64,000 nucleotides of DNA from Alentia gelatinosa (Eukaryota > Annelida > Polychaeta > Phyllodocida > Polynoidae), in contig OX465583.1 in NCBI GenBank assembly GCA_950022655.1, positions 10,251,798-10,315,797 of the forward strand. Direction: 5' to 3'. A program made the position numbers and the translations under genes. Below the pieces are notes generated by a model that was not told where the DNA came from, searched no databases, and saw nothing but the letters and a program-made list of their open reading frames with translations. Below, in pieces: positions 1 through 10,543 of the stretch. Each line of letters begins with the position of its first letter. Position 1 is the stretch's first letter.

Positions 1-109
1 CCATCTCGTATCATCTATTTACAGGGGTTTCTGTCATCTCGTATCATCTATTCACAGGGATATCTTCCCATCTCGTATCATCTATTTACAGGCATTTCTG
101 TCACCTCGT
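1..109. repeat. Tandem repeat, 33-34 bp unit, cut by window start
   Basis: Three full copies and the start of a fourth of a unit beginning CATCTCGTATCATCTATT and containing TTTACAGG or TTCACAGG. Copies start near 2, 35, 69 and 102. The last is degenerate (CACCTCG) and runs into a poly-T. The array probably continues to the left of the window. No coding potential. Confidence 0.9.
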
Positions 110-570
110 TTTTTTTTTCACGTGTACAAGTAATTTGCGTTGTCGTGGCAGACACGGTCCATTACTTTCGATTTCGTAATCTGGTCAGATTTGTTAACAG
201 TAGTCTTCCCGTTAAGTGCATCGTATGACGGATTCCAGGTCCATGATCATATCAAACCAAGAATAGTATACGGAAACTGGCTGACTGTCATCAATACGCG
301 GTAAAATTATTGAGCAGTTAAATATTTATGAATTTTTTTTATATCTGATCAATGATTTACCAAGTATTTTGACGTATGAAGATAGTCGGTCTGTTTTCGG
401 TTTTATTATCCTAAAAATGGCGAATCTTTACTTGATCAGGTGATCATATACTCCGTACGTCACAGTGTGACGTACGGACGGCCATTAACACGGCATGGGT
501 AGGAGTGGGCAGTATTCGTAGGAGATACGGCCACAGGTATATAGGAATATAGAGGAAACCTATGAAAGTT
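110..570. other. Intergenic DNA with a short perfect hairpin
   Basis: No gene or known repeat is visible. At 453-477 there is a perfect 11-bp inverted repeat (CCGTACGTCAC, 3-nt loop, complement). It contains TACGTCAC, close to a cAMP-response-element half site, on both arms. A regulatory role cannot be told apart from a chance hairpin. Confidence 0.4.
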
Positions 571-680
571 TAGGGTCAGAGCCTGTATCCAATCGAGTTT
601 GAATCGCGTAGTAATTCACAAGGCCAAGCCCCGTGAATTATGTAGTGATTCAAACGAGATGGGCTCGAGCTCTGACCCTA
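571..680. repeat. 110-bp imperfect palindrome
   Basis: The left arm starts TAGGGTCAGAGCC and the right arm ends with the complement (GCTCTGACCCTA). Inner arms CGAGTTTGAATC and GATTCAAACGAG also pair, converging on AATTCAC...GTGAATT near 626. The size and architecture match the palindrome modules elsewhere in the window, but this apex (AAGGCCAAGCCCC) lacks the usual CTCG..CTTCG..CTCG form. Confidence 0.8.
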
Positions 681-1118
681 GATTTGAATATGTAATAACT
701 CCCACCCCACCCTAAAAATAGATAATGATAATAATAACAAAAATCAAAAAAGAAATAATAACAAAAAAATCAAATACTATAGCTTCAGCCATAGGTTCTA
801 CTATATACAGGAATCCTCAACTGAATACGGGTGTTGGAAATGACTAAATATACAATTCTTGACTTCTGGTCAGTTGGGCATTTCGAGCATCGTAAGCCGT
901 ACGTCCTGTGCTCTTTTAGCAGTGAGCCATGTCCGTCCTTGGCGTATTAGTCACGTTCACATTACGTGTGTCACTGCCCCCTACATCAGCCCGATAGGAC
1001 GACCTCAGCTCACACTGCGGTAATCATATTACTCAGAAGGAGGAACTCCTTCTGTCTGCTAATACATGAATACCTCGGTGTGATAATCACGTAGGGCACT
1101 ACAGATTTACAAGACTGC

Positions 1119-1830
1119 TTTATTATCCACCTAATACAAAGTGTCCATAGAAATCATATAGGGAGTGTGTATCACTGTAGCCGGAGCATACAGATATATC
1201 CACCTAATACAAAGTGTCCAAAGAAAACACATAGGGAGTGTGTATCACCATACCCGGAGCATACAGATATATCCACCTAATACAAAGTGTCCATAGAAAA
1301 CACATAGGGAGTGTGTATCACCATACCCGGAGCATACAGATATATCCGCCTAATACAAAGTGTCCATAGAAAACACATAGGGAGTGTGTATCACCATACC
1401 CGGAGCATACAGATATATCCACCTAATACAAAGTGTCCATAGAAAACACATAGGGAGTATGTATCACCAAACCCGGAGCATACAGATATATCCACCTAAT
1501 ACAAAGTGTCCATATAAAACACATAGGGAGTGTGTATCACCATACCTGGAGCATACAGATATTTATCACCCACCTAATACAAAGTGTCCATAGACAACAC
1601 ATAGGGAGTTTGTATGGACATACCCGGTATAAACGGATATGTTGTATGCTCCAGGTGGCGCATACGGAAAAATAGTGCGTACGGAAAAACAGTTCATAAC
1701 CAAAACGAACTGATATAGACATGCCACTTGTCCAGAAAAGGTGGATAATAAATAGAATATAGGCTGGTCCTCGGAGCATACGGCCGCTCGTATCTGAACC
1801 CAGTCAATATTGTGTATGTACTTGCAAACT
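1119..1830. mobile_element. Composite element: TIR module with internal expansion plus degenerate palindrome
   Basis: The inverted ends are TTTATTATCCACC at 1119 and GGTGGATAATAAA ending at 1752. To the right lies a degenerate palindrome module (1753-1830: CCTCGGAGCATACGGCCGC, then GAACCCAGTCAATATTG). The same order of parts is seen at 48185-48540 and, reversed, at 47353-47692. Here an internal segment has been amplified into a 73-bp tandem array. No transposase is encoded; it is presumably non-autonomous. Confidence 0.7.
1127..1640. repeat. Minisatellite, 73-bp unit, about 7 copies
   Basis: Units start CCACCTAATACAAAGTGTCC at about 1127, 1200, 1273, 1346, 1419, 1492 and 1568, each ending in CCGGAGCATACAGA. 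Single copies of the unit occur in related elements at about 48190 (forward) and 47610-47690 (reverse), so the array looks like a local expansion of one element segment. Confidence 0.92.
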
Positions 1831-2850
1831 CTGAGTTCGCAATGATACTTATATTTAAATCCAACTGAATTTAACCTTAAGGTCGCAATAGGATAGGATA
1901 TAAGAGACGTCAGGAAATCGGAATACTAGATCATAGGTATAGAAGGTTAAACAAACATTGTTTGTACGGCTTCTTCTTGTGCTACTGCGCCTGTACACTA
2001 ATGCGGTAAAAAGGACTTCAGCTATGTTTCTTTATGTATACCATGTATCCCAATTGAGAAGAAATGTATTTTTCCAAAAGGAAATTTGTAGAATTCACGC
2101 CAATTGTGAGCATTTTTCGTGACTCATAGAGAATAACGTGAGATACTTACATGGATTAAACTTACATGGATTTGTTAACTCCATTCTTTTAATGTGCGTC
2201 TGAATATCGTCTATGTTACTAAATTATGTCACCATATAGTTGAATGTGCCGATTTACATATACTCTCTTCATTCATTTGGTATAACACCAACGTTGGGAA
2301 AAACATATGAAAATAGATACTGATCATTCTCTTTGTGTCTGGTAGTTGAACGTCCAATTTGTTCCATTAGACTTATATGTTAGGTATAGATGTCAAATAT
2401 AGTACAATTGTGTGACTACTTTGTGTCCAAAATATAAAAGATATGAGATATAAGAGGCAGTGCGCAGGATTCTCCTATAATCACATGCTTCAGTCAGTAT
2501 GGGTCCCCATATTATCAACATTACCGGTTTTAAACGTCACTCCATGCTATTTCCCACCTTTTATATGTAATTTATGTTTGATATCGGCAACATGAATAAC
2601 CAAACTGCCTATCTATATGTATTATGTTTTCATATTACCCTTTTTTTATTTCTTCTAAAATTAGATATTCCTTTTACTGATAAATTATTTCATATCTATT
2701 TCAATCATCAATAATTTCGTATATCACAGGAGATGAAGGCTCAAGGCATCCCCCGTCGCGAATGGGTTTTAATATTACAACTCAGTACTTAATAGACAAT
2801 ATGAACAGATTCAAATACTGGTAGATATAGGCGATTCCCTAAAACATAAA
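1831..2850. other. AT-rich intergenic stretch with a SINE-tail fragment
   Basis: No ORF of note and no tandem structure. At about 2341-2376 a fragment GTTGAACGTCCAATTTG followed by TTCCATTAGACTT matches the 3' tail of the tRNA-headed SINE family described at 7616. The rest shows nothing I recognise. Confidence 0.5.
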
Positions 2851-3224
2851 CAGGGGTGTCAGTTGGGGTCATGAAAAAAGGGAAATATTTCTCATGTGGA
2901 ATTTACTGTCTCAGAAACTGAGAAAATATGAAAAAAAAAACATCGTTGATGGCCATGGAATGAGGTAATTATCCGAGTACTTACCTTGGTATAAAGTATG
3001 AACGAGAATTAAGGTTCTTGCGAGCCTAGGGACTCTTACTGAGTGCCATTGGGTAACAGGGCTACGAAGAAAGTAGTCCCTATGGCGAGAAAGAACCCAC
3101 TGTTTATTGGTGTGAATGATGCCTAATTAATTTCATGTTTGTTTTACACATAAAAAAAAAAAAAATTCATAAACCAAAAATCATAACGAGGATTTCCTTG
3201 GAAATGAGGAAAACTGGCATCTCC
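2851..3224. mobile_element. MITE-like element, CAGGGATGTCAG family
   Basis: Begins CAGGGGTGTCAGTTGGGG and ends AAACTGGCATCTC, so the termini are inverted (family consensus CAGRGATGTCAGTT). Internal landmarks shared by copies are GTGGAATTTACTG, GGCCATGGAATG, a GTTTATTGGTGTGAATGA segment and GGATTTCCTTGG near the right end. The flanks carry an approximate 7-bp direct repeat (ACATAAA). CAG/CTG termini suggest hAT-type ends; no protein is encoded. Other copies or fragments: 10301, 15509, 36260, 38768, 49723, 51228, 53220, 62248, and more diverged at 54934 and 60202. Confidence 0.75.
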
Positions 3225-3725
3225 ACATAAAGACTACAATTAAGATTTTAAGAACTGATTATATCCCAGAGGAAAACCCTGACATAACCTAGTAACTGGC
3301 GCCCTTGATGTCACTACCTTTTACGTCTCAGTAGATAAAGCATGAGGGTGGGGTTACAGCGCAGTATAAGACTCTATGAAGAGGATAAGTTCCAAGGAGT
3401 GTCCTCCACACCTTAGTATATATACAGTAGTATGCCATTCACACCTTACTGCATTATTATGTGGCAAACAATCTCCAACCAGTCTGAGGAAAGAGTAGTC
3501 ACTGCCAATTCCAAATCAGTGCTAGTCTTAATATCATTTTACTGCAGAAAGCTCTTGGAACCTACCTTTCTACTAACTAGGTCAGGTGGGGTTGACAGGG
3601 CAGATCAGAGGGGCAGATGGTGGGTGGATCACTCTTTCCCAGTTGTGTTTGTTACGTTTATGGGGCAAGTCCCGCTGCAGTGGTGCCACCTACTGGTATC
3701 CCACGAAACGTGATTCTAGATGGAG
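3225..3725. other. Unassigned stretch between dispersed elements
   Basis: Two overlapping short open frames (about 80-90 codons) lie in 3432-3865. They show no domain, no splice-site context and no compositional signal, and the right part grades into a dispersed repeat. I see no gene here. Confidence 0.4.
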
Positions 3726-3955
3726 ATGGTAACTGTATAGACTGGTTCCCAGCCCCAATGAAATATGCAACACGTAACGCCTTGCTAGTGAATGACTTTG
3801 AATTTTCGCTGGTTCTTGCTTATTTGCATTTCAAGGATCGGCTGCTTTCCGCCTGTGTATATTGAACTATTCCGCTGAACCTCCTAGCGGATACCCGGGG
3901 AACCAGTGTATGGCAAGGAGTATGGGTTAAATCCCACACGGGATCACTTATACTG
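3726..3955 (+). repeat. Dispersed repeat, 'AATGAAATATGGGACAGGTAACGCC' type family (partial copy)
   Basis: Contains CTGGTTCCCAGCCCCAATG, AACGCCTTGCTAGTGAATGA, CTTATTTGCATTTCAAGG and CCTCCTAGCGGATAC, the same ordered landmarks as 4305-4730. The family recurs in opposite orientation at 25060-25470, 25850-26225 and 31315-31704. Function and class are unknown; no TIR or coding capacity is evident. Confidence 0.7.
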
Positions 3956-4105
3956 GCTCCAGTCCCTGCATCCTATGGCTACCCTCCTCGCTGGGATACA
4001 GGTTGGATTCATGGGCCAGTCAGAGAAAGATACATACTTAGATGAACTCTATTCTGATTGTGTTTGATTATTTAATGAATTTTCATAATCAAAGACTTGG
4101 GCAAG
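3953..4105 (+). repeat. Dispersed element carrying a single 46-bp minisatellite unit
   Basis: Positions 3953-3998 match, base for base, the consensus unit of the 46-bp minisatellite at 39007-39565 (starts CTGGCTCCAGTCCCTGCATC). It is followed by GATTCATGGGCCAGTCAGAG and ends AATCAAAGACTTGGGCAAGT, an element also present at 5800-5975, 12440-12565 and 39830-39955. The inverted ends AAGTCTTTGATT and AATCAAAGACTT are clear in the other copies. Confidence 0.75.
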
Positions 4106-4304
4106 TATAGGGATCAATCTATGTGCGCCTCCAACCAAATAACTTTGTGCATATGTATACTCTAAAAGCAGACTTACTTAATAGGAAATATTCATGGCTA
4201 ACAAATTAATAAAGGAGCCAGGGTGTATGTTCATTATATTTTGAAAAATAAATACACAGGAAAGGAAATAAGAAAATGGAAAATTAGCTTCGAGATTATA
4301 AAAT

Positions 4305-4730
4305 GACACACTCTCTAAGCAGAACAGCAGATCTGGTAGGAGAGTAACAAGCTGTTCCCACTACTTGTTCAGGGTGACCACGGATTTAACCTGACCAGAG
4401 CTAATGAAATGTCGCTCTGATGGCCAGTGTTTTGACTGGTTCCCTGCCCCCAATGAAATATGGGACAGGTAACGCCTAGCCAGTGAACGACCTTGAACTT
4501 TCGCTGATTCCCCGCTTATTTGCATTGGCAAGGATTGGCTGGTTTCCGCCTGTGTACGTTGTAATATTCCGCCGAGCCTCCTAGCGGATACACAAGGAAC
4601 CAGCGTATGGCAAGGATTATGGCAGATTTTGCCATGCCCTATAGCGGGTAAACCAGCGTAAAAATGGAGGCGTTTCCCATAATGCACCAGAAAATGGCGG
4701 GCTTTACCTGGCCTACTAGTGACTTCGTCG
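4305..4730 (+). repeat. Dispersed repeat family, longer copy
   Basis: Ordered landmarks: ATCTGGTAGGAGAGTAACAA, CTGACCAGAGCTAA, GGTTCCCTGCCCCCAATG, ATATGGGACAGGTAACGCC, CTTATTTGCATTGGCAAGG, CCTCCTAGCGGATAC, ACCAGCGTAAAAATGG and ATAATGCACCAGAAAATGG. The first segment also occurs alone at 28255-28345. A 108-codon minus-strand ORF across it is incidental. Confidence 0.75.
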
Positions 4731-4854
4731 CGTCGTAATTAGTGGTGCCCCCTACTATTAATACCTGGAACTATCATTTACTTGCCCCTTATCATTTCAT
4801 GTGATACAGATTTTGCCGACTACCAGCGAAATGTTGTGACCTCAAGGAAAGGTG

Positions 4855-5105
4855 ATTGAAAAACTACAGTTCTAAATCATGTTTTCAGTATGGCTAGAAA
4901 CAAATCCTAAGGATAGAAGTACATCCGTGTAGAAAAACACAAAAAAGGAGTAGCAGGATTCGGTTAAGTACTACACGAGAATCTCACTCTCGTGGGCCTT
5001 CAGTCTCCACATCTAGGTCTGGTTCACTCTGTCTCTATGTGTGGGAGCAACTCCAAGCGGATCCGACGAAATTCTAACGTTTTATATGTGGTGGGTAATA
5101 ATGTG
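4855..5105 (+). repeat. Dispersed repeat with CACGAGAATCTCACTCTCGTG hairpin
   Basis: Shares with 6067-6312 an ordered set: AAAACTACAGTTC, TATGGCTAGAAA, the short hairpin CACGAGA..TCTCGTG, CAGTCTCCA, TCTCTATGTG and CTCCAAGCGGATCC, then CTAACGTTTTATATGTGGT. Inverted copy at 40065-40195; partial forward copy at 47865-48025. Class unknown. Confidence 0.75.
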
Positions 5106-5224
5106 AGTGAGCACATAGGCCAGGCTTCCAGGCTAAGAACTGTACACTGATTGGAATTAGTTTGTCACATAAAACCCACAGCCCAGAAACAAACGGTGGT
5201 TGATCCATCTAACCATCAGATCAG

Positions 5225-5640
5225 GTCCTCCTGGGGGACGTGCTATAAATAGAAACCCCGCGCAAATAGCGGGCAGTGCCGGGGTACTGTTACACTGGCC
5301 GCCAGAGCTACACTACGTAAAGTGCTGATTACACCGAGACACAAGATATAGCGAGATTGGTCACGATTTGGTTGTATTGCTACATCGGGCTAGGTTTGAA
5401 TAATCGCGTGCCTATTTGTCGCGATGTGTCTTGAGGTGTCGCGGTGGTGGAGCACCAAAAAATACACCCGACACCGCACTAGTCGTGGGCGACCCTAACA
5501 GTACGTTCAGTGTATAGGGTCGGACTCGTCTGACTAACACCGCACGGGTACGTTATACGACAACGGAGGTACGACATATCGCGACACTGTAAGATATTAC
5601 AAGGTATACTAGCGAATTCGTCGATTTGTATTTGTCTAAC
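5225..5640 (-). repeat. Dispersed repeat, inverted relative of 26245-26580
   Basis: Segments such as GGTGGTGGAGCACCAAAA, ACACAAGATATAGCGAGATT, GACATATCGCGACACTGTAAG and TATTACAAGGTATA have reverse-complement counterparts at 26245-26580 in the matching order. Two independent diverged copies of one unnamed family. Confidence 0.7.
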
Positions 5641-5660
5641 ACCCCCCCCCCCCCCCCCCC
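5641..5660. repeat. Poly-C homopolymer
   Basis: Uninterrupted run of about 20 C, the first of many long C or G runs in this window. Confidence 0.95.
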
Positions 5661-5799
5661 AAATCCCCCCACACACTGCGCCGCTCCACTTTATGCAGTG
5701 TGCCCTTCCCCCTACAATTTCTAACTCCCGTTAGAGGGCCCCCTAGCGGGTAAACGGGAAACTATCGTAAACTTGCGGTTATCATTTCATATAGCACAG

Positions 5800-5975
5800 G
5801 TGCTTGAGTAGACTTGCTCAAGTCTTTGATTATGAACATTCATTAAATGATTAAAGAAAATCGGAATACAATTCATTAAAGTATGTGTCCTTCTCTGACT
5901 GGCCCATGAATCTGTGTCACTCGGAAGGGGTGGAGGGGTAGGATACAGGGACTGAGGCCAGTCTAGTGCTTGAGC
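5800..5975 (-). repeat. Dispersed element with AAGTCTTTGATT ends
   Basis: Contains AGACTTGCTCAAGTCTTTGA, AACATTCATTAAATGATTA, CTTCTCTGACTGGCCCATG and, at its right end, GGATACAGGGACTGAGGCCA. That last piece is the reverse complement of part of the 46-bp minisatellite unit. It is a reverse-oriented copy of the element at 3953-4105. Confidence 0.7.
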
Positions 5976-6066
5976 TGATCATTGGTAATCAGAACTTTAT
6001 GGATTAACAGATACGTCTAGAACCAGCATGAACTCGTGAACTCGGAGGCTGATCTGAGAGTAAAGG

Positions 6067-6312
6067 GACCGGAAAACTACAGTTCCGAATTACGTTTTCA
6101 ATATGGCTAGAAATATATCATAAGAGAAGAATGACATCCGAGTCTAGACCTACAAAAATAAAGAGCAGGTTCGAGTTTTTCTATCCACGAGATTCTCACT
6201 CTCGTGGTACTTCACTCTCCATGCATGGTGCTAGTTCTCTGTGTCTCTATGTGGGGTAGCAGCTCCAAGCGGATCCGACAGAACTCTAACGTTTTATATG
6301 TGGTAGGTAACC
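6067..6312 (+). repeat. Dispersed repeat with CACGAGATTCTCACTCTCGTG hairpin, second copy
   Basis: Parallel to 4855-5105 in landmark order, with moderate divergence (ACTACAGTTCCGAAT, GTTTTCAATATGGC, GCAGCTCCAAGCGGATCC, CGTTTTATATGTGG). A 91-codon ORF starting at 6204 lies inside and after it and is not supported as a gene. Confidence 0.75.
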
Positions 6313-6480
6313 ATGATATATCACGAAAAATCCATCCTGTTGTTAGAATCACCTCATTAGGGTTTTGTGACCCACCCCTGGCAGGATCGGTTACAGGATC
6401 GGCCGAGGTGGCGACGGCCGGCCCCCAGGGACGGGCCTGGTACTGGGTTAATGCTATTCATTGTATAACGCATTATTAGG

Positions 6481-6621
6481 AAACGTCCTTACTGTGGACG
6501 AAACAGTTCCTGTTCGAGGTCAGTCGTCACTTTTATACTGTCTGACGCCATGGGTGGAAGGCAGTATGAAATTGACGATTGACCGAGAATGAGAAGCGTT
6601 TCGTCCACAGTGAGGACGTTT
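6481..6621. mobile_element. 141-bp palindromic MITE-like element, copy 1
   Basis: Ends AAACGTCCTTACTGTGGACG and a complementary right end (CGTCCACAGTGAGGACGTTT). The arms pair over most of the length, including GTCAGTCGTCA with TGACGATTGAC and ATACTG with CAGTAT, around a centre at CTGACGCCATGG. A second copy with the same ends is at 21873-22017. Confidence 0.85.
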
Positions 6622-6679
6622 GCTTATTTATATACACCTTAAATTGATGGAAAAAAAACCCGGAATTTTAATGACTTAA

Positions 6680-7030
6680 TAAGACACACTCATAGAGGGC
6701 ACAAATATCATTATTACTGCACCTCCAGCAGCGGGACGTATTTAATAGACATTCGCACACAGCTAAATAATAATATGAGAAAACATAGTTACTGAGCCCG
6801 TATGGATGGCGATCAAGGTCTTTTGACTGAAAACCATGGCCCAATGCCACAGGCGAAGGGCAGTATTTTTAAGTCAGACCGAGAATGACATCTCTATGGG
6901 CTCAGTTACTTTCTTGCTCTGCGATTCACTCCCCATTTGCTGTCATTCACTACATCCCGCTGAGTTAGCGGGCGCGAACCTTATTTACACTATACCCATA
7001 GCAGCGGGCAGTATACGGGTATACAAAATG
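6680..7030. repeat. Diverged dispersed repeat with an inner inverted repeat
   Basis: AGTTACTGAGCCCGTA (6787) and ATGGGCTCAGTTACT (ending about 6910) form an inverted pair. Flanking pieces (ATTATTACTGCACC...GCGGG..GTATTT; TACCCATAGCAGCGGGCAGTA) recur at 28190-28250 and 55635-55790. Boundaries are uncertain. Confidence 0.5.
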
Positions 7031-7034
7031 TATA

Positions 7035-7505
7035 CAGTAAAACCCCGCTTCTGGGACACCCCGCTTAAGGGGAAAATTTGCTCGAAACGGAAATTTTCCC
7101 CTCTATTAAGAGTTTATTTTAACCCCGATTAAGGGGCCACCTCGCTTAAGGGGACACCGCACTTCAGGGGACAGTTTTTTGGTACAGAATGCTTTTTAAC
7201 CCCACTTCAAGGGACACTTTGGAGGGACATCATATCTAATCTAACGGGACAGTGTGGGACAAAACTCCAGATTATCGTGATTGGTTGTTTATGGTGTCTG
7301 TGTGAGGCGGGGAGACTGGTGTCTAGACGATCAGACACCCGGCAACGGCCTGCGTAGGCTCCTGTAGGCGTCAGGTAGACGTCTGTGGGGTGTTTGTGAT
7401 GTTAAAACAGTGTCTCTCAGCCATGGTATCACCTGTATGAAGGTATTGTACTAACCATCGGCAGGCTGAAAACCTTAAGGGGCCACCCCGCTTAAGGGCA
7501 CAGTT
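7035..7505. mobile_element. Tc1/mariner-pogo-like MITE, right end unclear
   Basis: Left end TA|CAGTAAAACCCCGCTT, followed by repeated phrases GGGACACCCCGCTTAAGGGG. Such CAGTA(A/G)AACCCCGCTTAAG termini with TA target duplication are typical of pogo/Tigger-like non-autonomous elements. The terminal phrases recur to about 7505, but I cannot find an intact mirrored end, so this copy is probably truncated or rearranged. Confidence 0.65.
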
Positions 7506-7604
7506 GACGCACATAGCATTGAATAGATTGCCTATTTGAGATTACAATGGTAAACTGATAAGATATGCACATATTTAACTGTTCAGATCTTGTCAACAGA
7601 AGAA

Positions 7605-7925
7605 GTTGTTGTTGTTGTTGTTGTTGTTATTGTTGTTGTTGTTTGGGTAGTTTAACGTCCAATTTGTTCCATTAGACTTCTATATCTATAAGATCAAATC
7701 TATAAGATGAAGTTAGGTAGAAATCTCACCCCTACATATTTACCGAGGTGAGAGTTATTTTACTTCCCACACCACATAGACATGGTTCGAGAAGGATTGG
7801 CCTTTGATATAGCAGTAAGTCTACCACTGTTGGGGGTGAAGGAGAAGAGTGGCTGTAGTGGGACTCAAACCCACAAAACAAGTCCAGTGGCTTAACTACT
7901 GAGCTAACTCCCCACCCCGGGGAAA
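7605..7925 (-). mobile_element. tRNA-headed SINE, full-length copy
   Basis: Read on the minus strand the element starts with a tRNA-like head: A box GAGTTAGCTCAGTAGTTAAG and B box GGGTTTGAGTCCCA, the internal RNA polymerase III promoter. A body follows (ATCAAAGGCCAATCCTTCTC, CTATGTGGTGTGGGAAGTAA, GGGGTGAGATTTCTACC), then a tail GGACGTTAAACTACCCAAAC ending in (CAA)n. The (TTG)n at 7605-7635 is that tail on the plus strand. Related copies: 8606, 27885, 35097, 45143, 50883, 51395. It is tRNA-derived but not a functional tRNA. Confidence 0.85.
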
Positions 7926-7929
7926 ATGT

Positions 7930-8605
7930 ACCCTCCACGGTTAAATGTCAGAATAAAGGTCTACATTGATTAGACTCAACACGGAATGGAAATGTGCATC
8001 CCACTTGACTAAAGACGCCTTGAGCAAATCTACCTATAGGTTTGATATGGAGACTCCGTAATCGGTGGATAACAAAAGGTTAAAAAGGAGAGTATTGATG
8101 ATTAATGTGACTGACAGTCGCCGTCACGTGTAGGTGCGTAGTGAGACCCACCTGTCGATGATACTCTATGGCAAGCTACTTGATCCCCGTGTACTGGATA
8201 AAAGACAAATACCATATAGTATACAGGCCCCATGCCCTATCCTAAAACCAGTTCTCTTTCTTCTTCTCTCTTTTTCCCCGGTTCTCATTTCAGAATAAAT
8301 TTGCTATCTAAAGATCATTACGATGTGGCAATAATATGTCTATGGCAAGCCGATGCCGAAAAAATCTTCCTTTTTTTAATTAAAAAGAAAAAGATATAAG
8401 ACCAATTTTACTATATTATTATTAGTGGTCACTTAACTTACAGCAATCTGATTCTCTTTTCTTGAAAATGTTTTATATTTTACATAAAGGAGTACACATA
8501 CATCGATGTGTATAATATCACTCTCATATATGAATTATAACACGTCAACCCCAATTATACACCAGATGGCACTGGATTGTGTGAACCACTTGACCTCCAT
8601 GGGAT
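7930..8605. other. Intergenic stretch without recognisable features
   Basis: AT-rich in its second half, with no ORF of interest and no tandem or inverted structure that I can align to other parts of the window. Confidence 0.5.
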
Positions 8606-8950
8606 TGGTTAGTTGGTTTGTTGGTTTGATTTAACGTCCAGTTAACCATTGCAGGTTCTCACCAGACTTTCCCAAGGTTCTTTTACACCACAAGGGTGGT
8701 GATCAAATCTATGTAATGAATTTAGGTGGAAATCACACCCCAACACATTTACCATGGTGAGAGTTTTTTTTACTCCCCACACCACATAGCCATGGTTTGA
8801 GAAGGATTGGCCTTTGATATAGCAGGAAATCCACTACTGCTGCGGGTGAAGGAGAAAAGTGGCTGCAGTGGGACCTAAATCAACAAAGTCTGATAACCTT
8901 GGTATTACAAGTCCAGTGCTCTTTACCACTGAGCTAACTCCCCACCCTGG
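8606..8950 (-). mobile_element. tRNA-headed SINE, variant copy
   Basis: Minus strand: GTTAGCTCAGTGGTAAAGAG head, then the shared body and tail. The tail differs from the 7605 copy: it reads CAACCAACCAA with GGACGTTAAATCAAACC, and carries an extra segment (AACCATTGCAGGTTCTCACC on plus). The 50883 copy has the same tail variant, giving at least two tail subfamilies. Confidence 0.82.
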
Positions 8951-9117
8951 TTGCTTTTGTTATGCTTTCGTGCAAGCATATCCGGTCTGCACCACGAGGA
9001 GGCGAGGCGACCAAGAGGGTGACCAGATTGGTAATTGCTGTCTACCCCAGCAGACCACCACGCAACTCGGTGACGATCACAAATTCTCAAGTCTCTATAG
9101 GTACATGAATGGGCGAT

Positions 9118-9956
9118 TAAAGGCCCGGCCCCACTGATGCGATGCGATTGTCGCACATGTTTTATAGCCCCATAAACGCCCCTCAGCGGGGTTTATGACC
9201 CCTATTGCGATGGATTCATCGCACTCAATCGCAAAGAAAATGCAGGGTATGCCCCACTGCTGCGATCAAATCGTCGCAACGCTAGTGGCGCCACCTTTAA
9301 AACAACGGCAGCTGAGTGAAGCCTGCCAACATGTAGTGATTACACTCCAAGTCTAACATTAGTCATTACATCAGCGTACTTACCACTTGTTCCCCTTTTT
9401 CCTTAGTTGTCAGTTTTTCTCACGTAGATTTTCCCAGGTAGTTTCTAGTCTTGATAGTGTCTACCAATCACAGATAAATGAGACCTATGTGTTATCCTAG
9501 GTAGTGGGCTACTCACCTAAACTGTGCTAAATTATCTTATACCTACCTCAGCACTAATTCACTACCAGATACCGTTTAGATGTTTTTGCATCATTGTCTT
9601 CTTCCGAGATAAATTGGTAAATAATGGATGTCACGCACTCTCTTCTTATGAACTAGAGTAGTATTTATAGATCTGAGCGATTAATAATGTCGCGGATGAG
9701 GTTGGAGACTCAATTGATACTTGATCTTTGGTGTACCACATTCTCCTACTGTGAAATATATGAAATTCTCCATACCAGTGCCACGAATCCGTCGCACATC
9801 ATGAACATTTCAAGATGTGCGATGCGACGGATCCGTCGCATCGCACACGATCGCACACGCGCGCAAGCCCGGCCCCACAGGAGCGATTGTGTGCGATGCG
9901 ACGGGCGGCCGGAGACATACCGATCGAAAAACGGGGCGATTTCCGGAATCGCCAAC
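9118..9956. repeat. GC-rich repeat with repeated GCGATGCGA phrases and perfect palindrome
   Basis: Both flanks carry GGCCCGGCCCCAC / GCCCGGCCCCACAGG followed by GCGAT...TGCGATGCGA. Within it, 9816-9847 is a perfect 32-bp palindrome (TGTGCGATGCGACGGA plus complement). The outer GGCC-rich phrases suggest a diverged DNA-transposon derivative. The middle (9300-9780) is AT-rich and unremarkable. ORFs of 60-100 codons across the GC-rich part are incidental. Confidence 0.6.
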
Positions 9957-10300
9957 ACAAAATTGCTAATATGCTATTTCTTATTTCATATTTAACCTGA
10001 TTATTGCTTCAGAGGCGCTATATTATAGGTGAGAGATATTACTATGAAATAATATCGTACATACACGCAAATTTTTGTTGGCGATTCCAGAGATCGCTGC
10101 CTTCACTAGCTTGGTGTGTCCCCGGTATAATTGGCGCGTATGTGATATATCATTTTATAGGAATATACCCTGCCTATAATTTAGCATCTTGGAAGCAATA
10201 ATCAGGTGAAATATGAAATAATAGCTAACATATAGGCCATTTTGTGTTTTGCGATTACAGAACTCGCTACATTTCTCGCTTGGTGTGTCTCCGGTATTAG
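9957..10300. repeat. Diverged repeat with GCGATTCCAGAGATCGC phrases
   Basis: Three related phrases (GGGGCGATTTCCGGAATCGCC at about 9937, GGCGATTCCAGAGATCGC at 10080, GCGATTACAGAACTCGC at 10249) are followed by similar segments (CTTGGTGTGTCCCCGGTA and CTTGGTGTGTCTCCGGTA). Each phrase is itself a short palindrome. Looks like tandem or nested copies of an old element. Confidence 0.5.
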
Positions 10301-10543
10301 GGCCATGAAAGAAAGGGAATATTTTTCGTGTGGAATTTACTGCCTCAGAGACACTGAGAAAACATGGAAAACACATCGGTATTGGCCACGGGGAGGGGCT
10401 GGGGATATGGGGAGGTTTGAACCTCTGTTTATTGGTGTGAATGAGACCCAATGTATTCTCTCTTATTTTTACACAAGAAAAATAGGTTATAAACTGATAA
10501 TAAAAACAAGGATTTCAATGAAAAATAGGAAGACTGACATCTG
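10301..10543. mobile_element. CAGGGATGTCAG-family MITE, left end missing
   Basis: Shares GGAATATTTTTCGTGTGGAA, TTTACTGCCTCAGAGA, GTTTATTGGTGTGAATGAG, ACAAGGATTTCAATG and the right end AGACTGACATCTG with other copies. The expected left terminus is absent; the neighbouring GCGATT repeat abuts instead. Confidence 0.7.
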
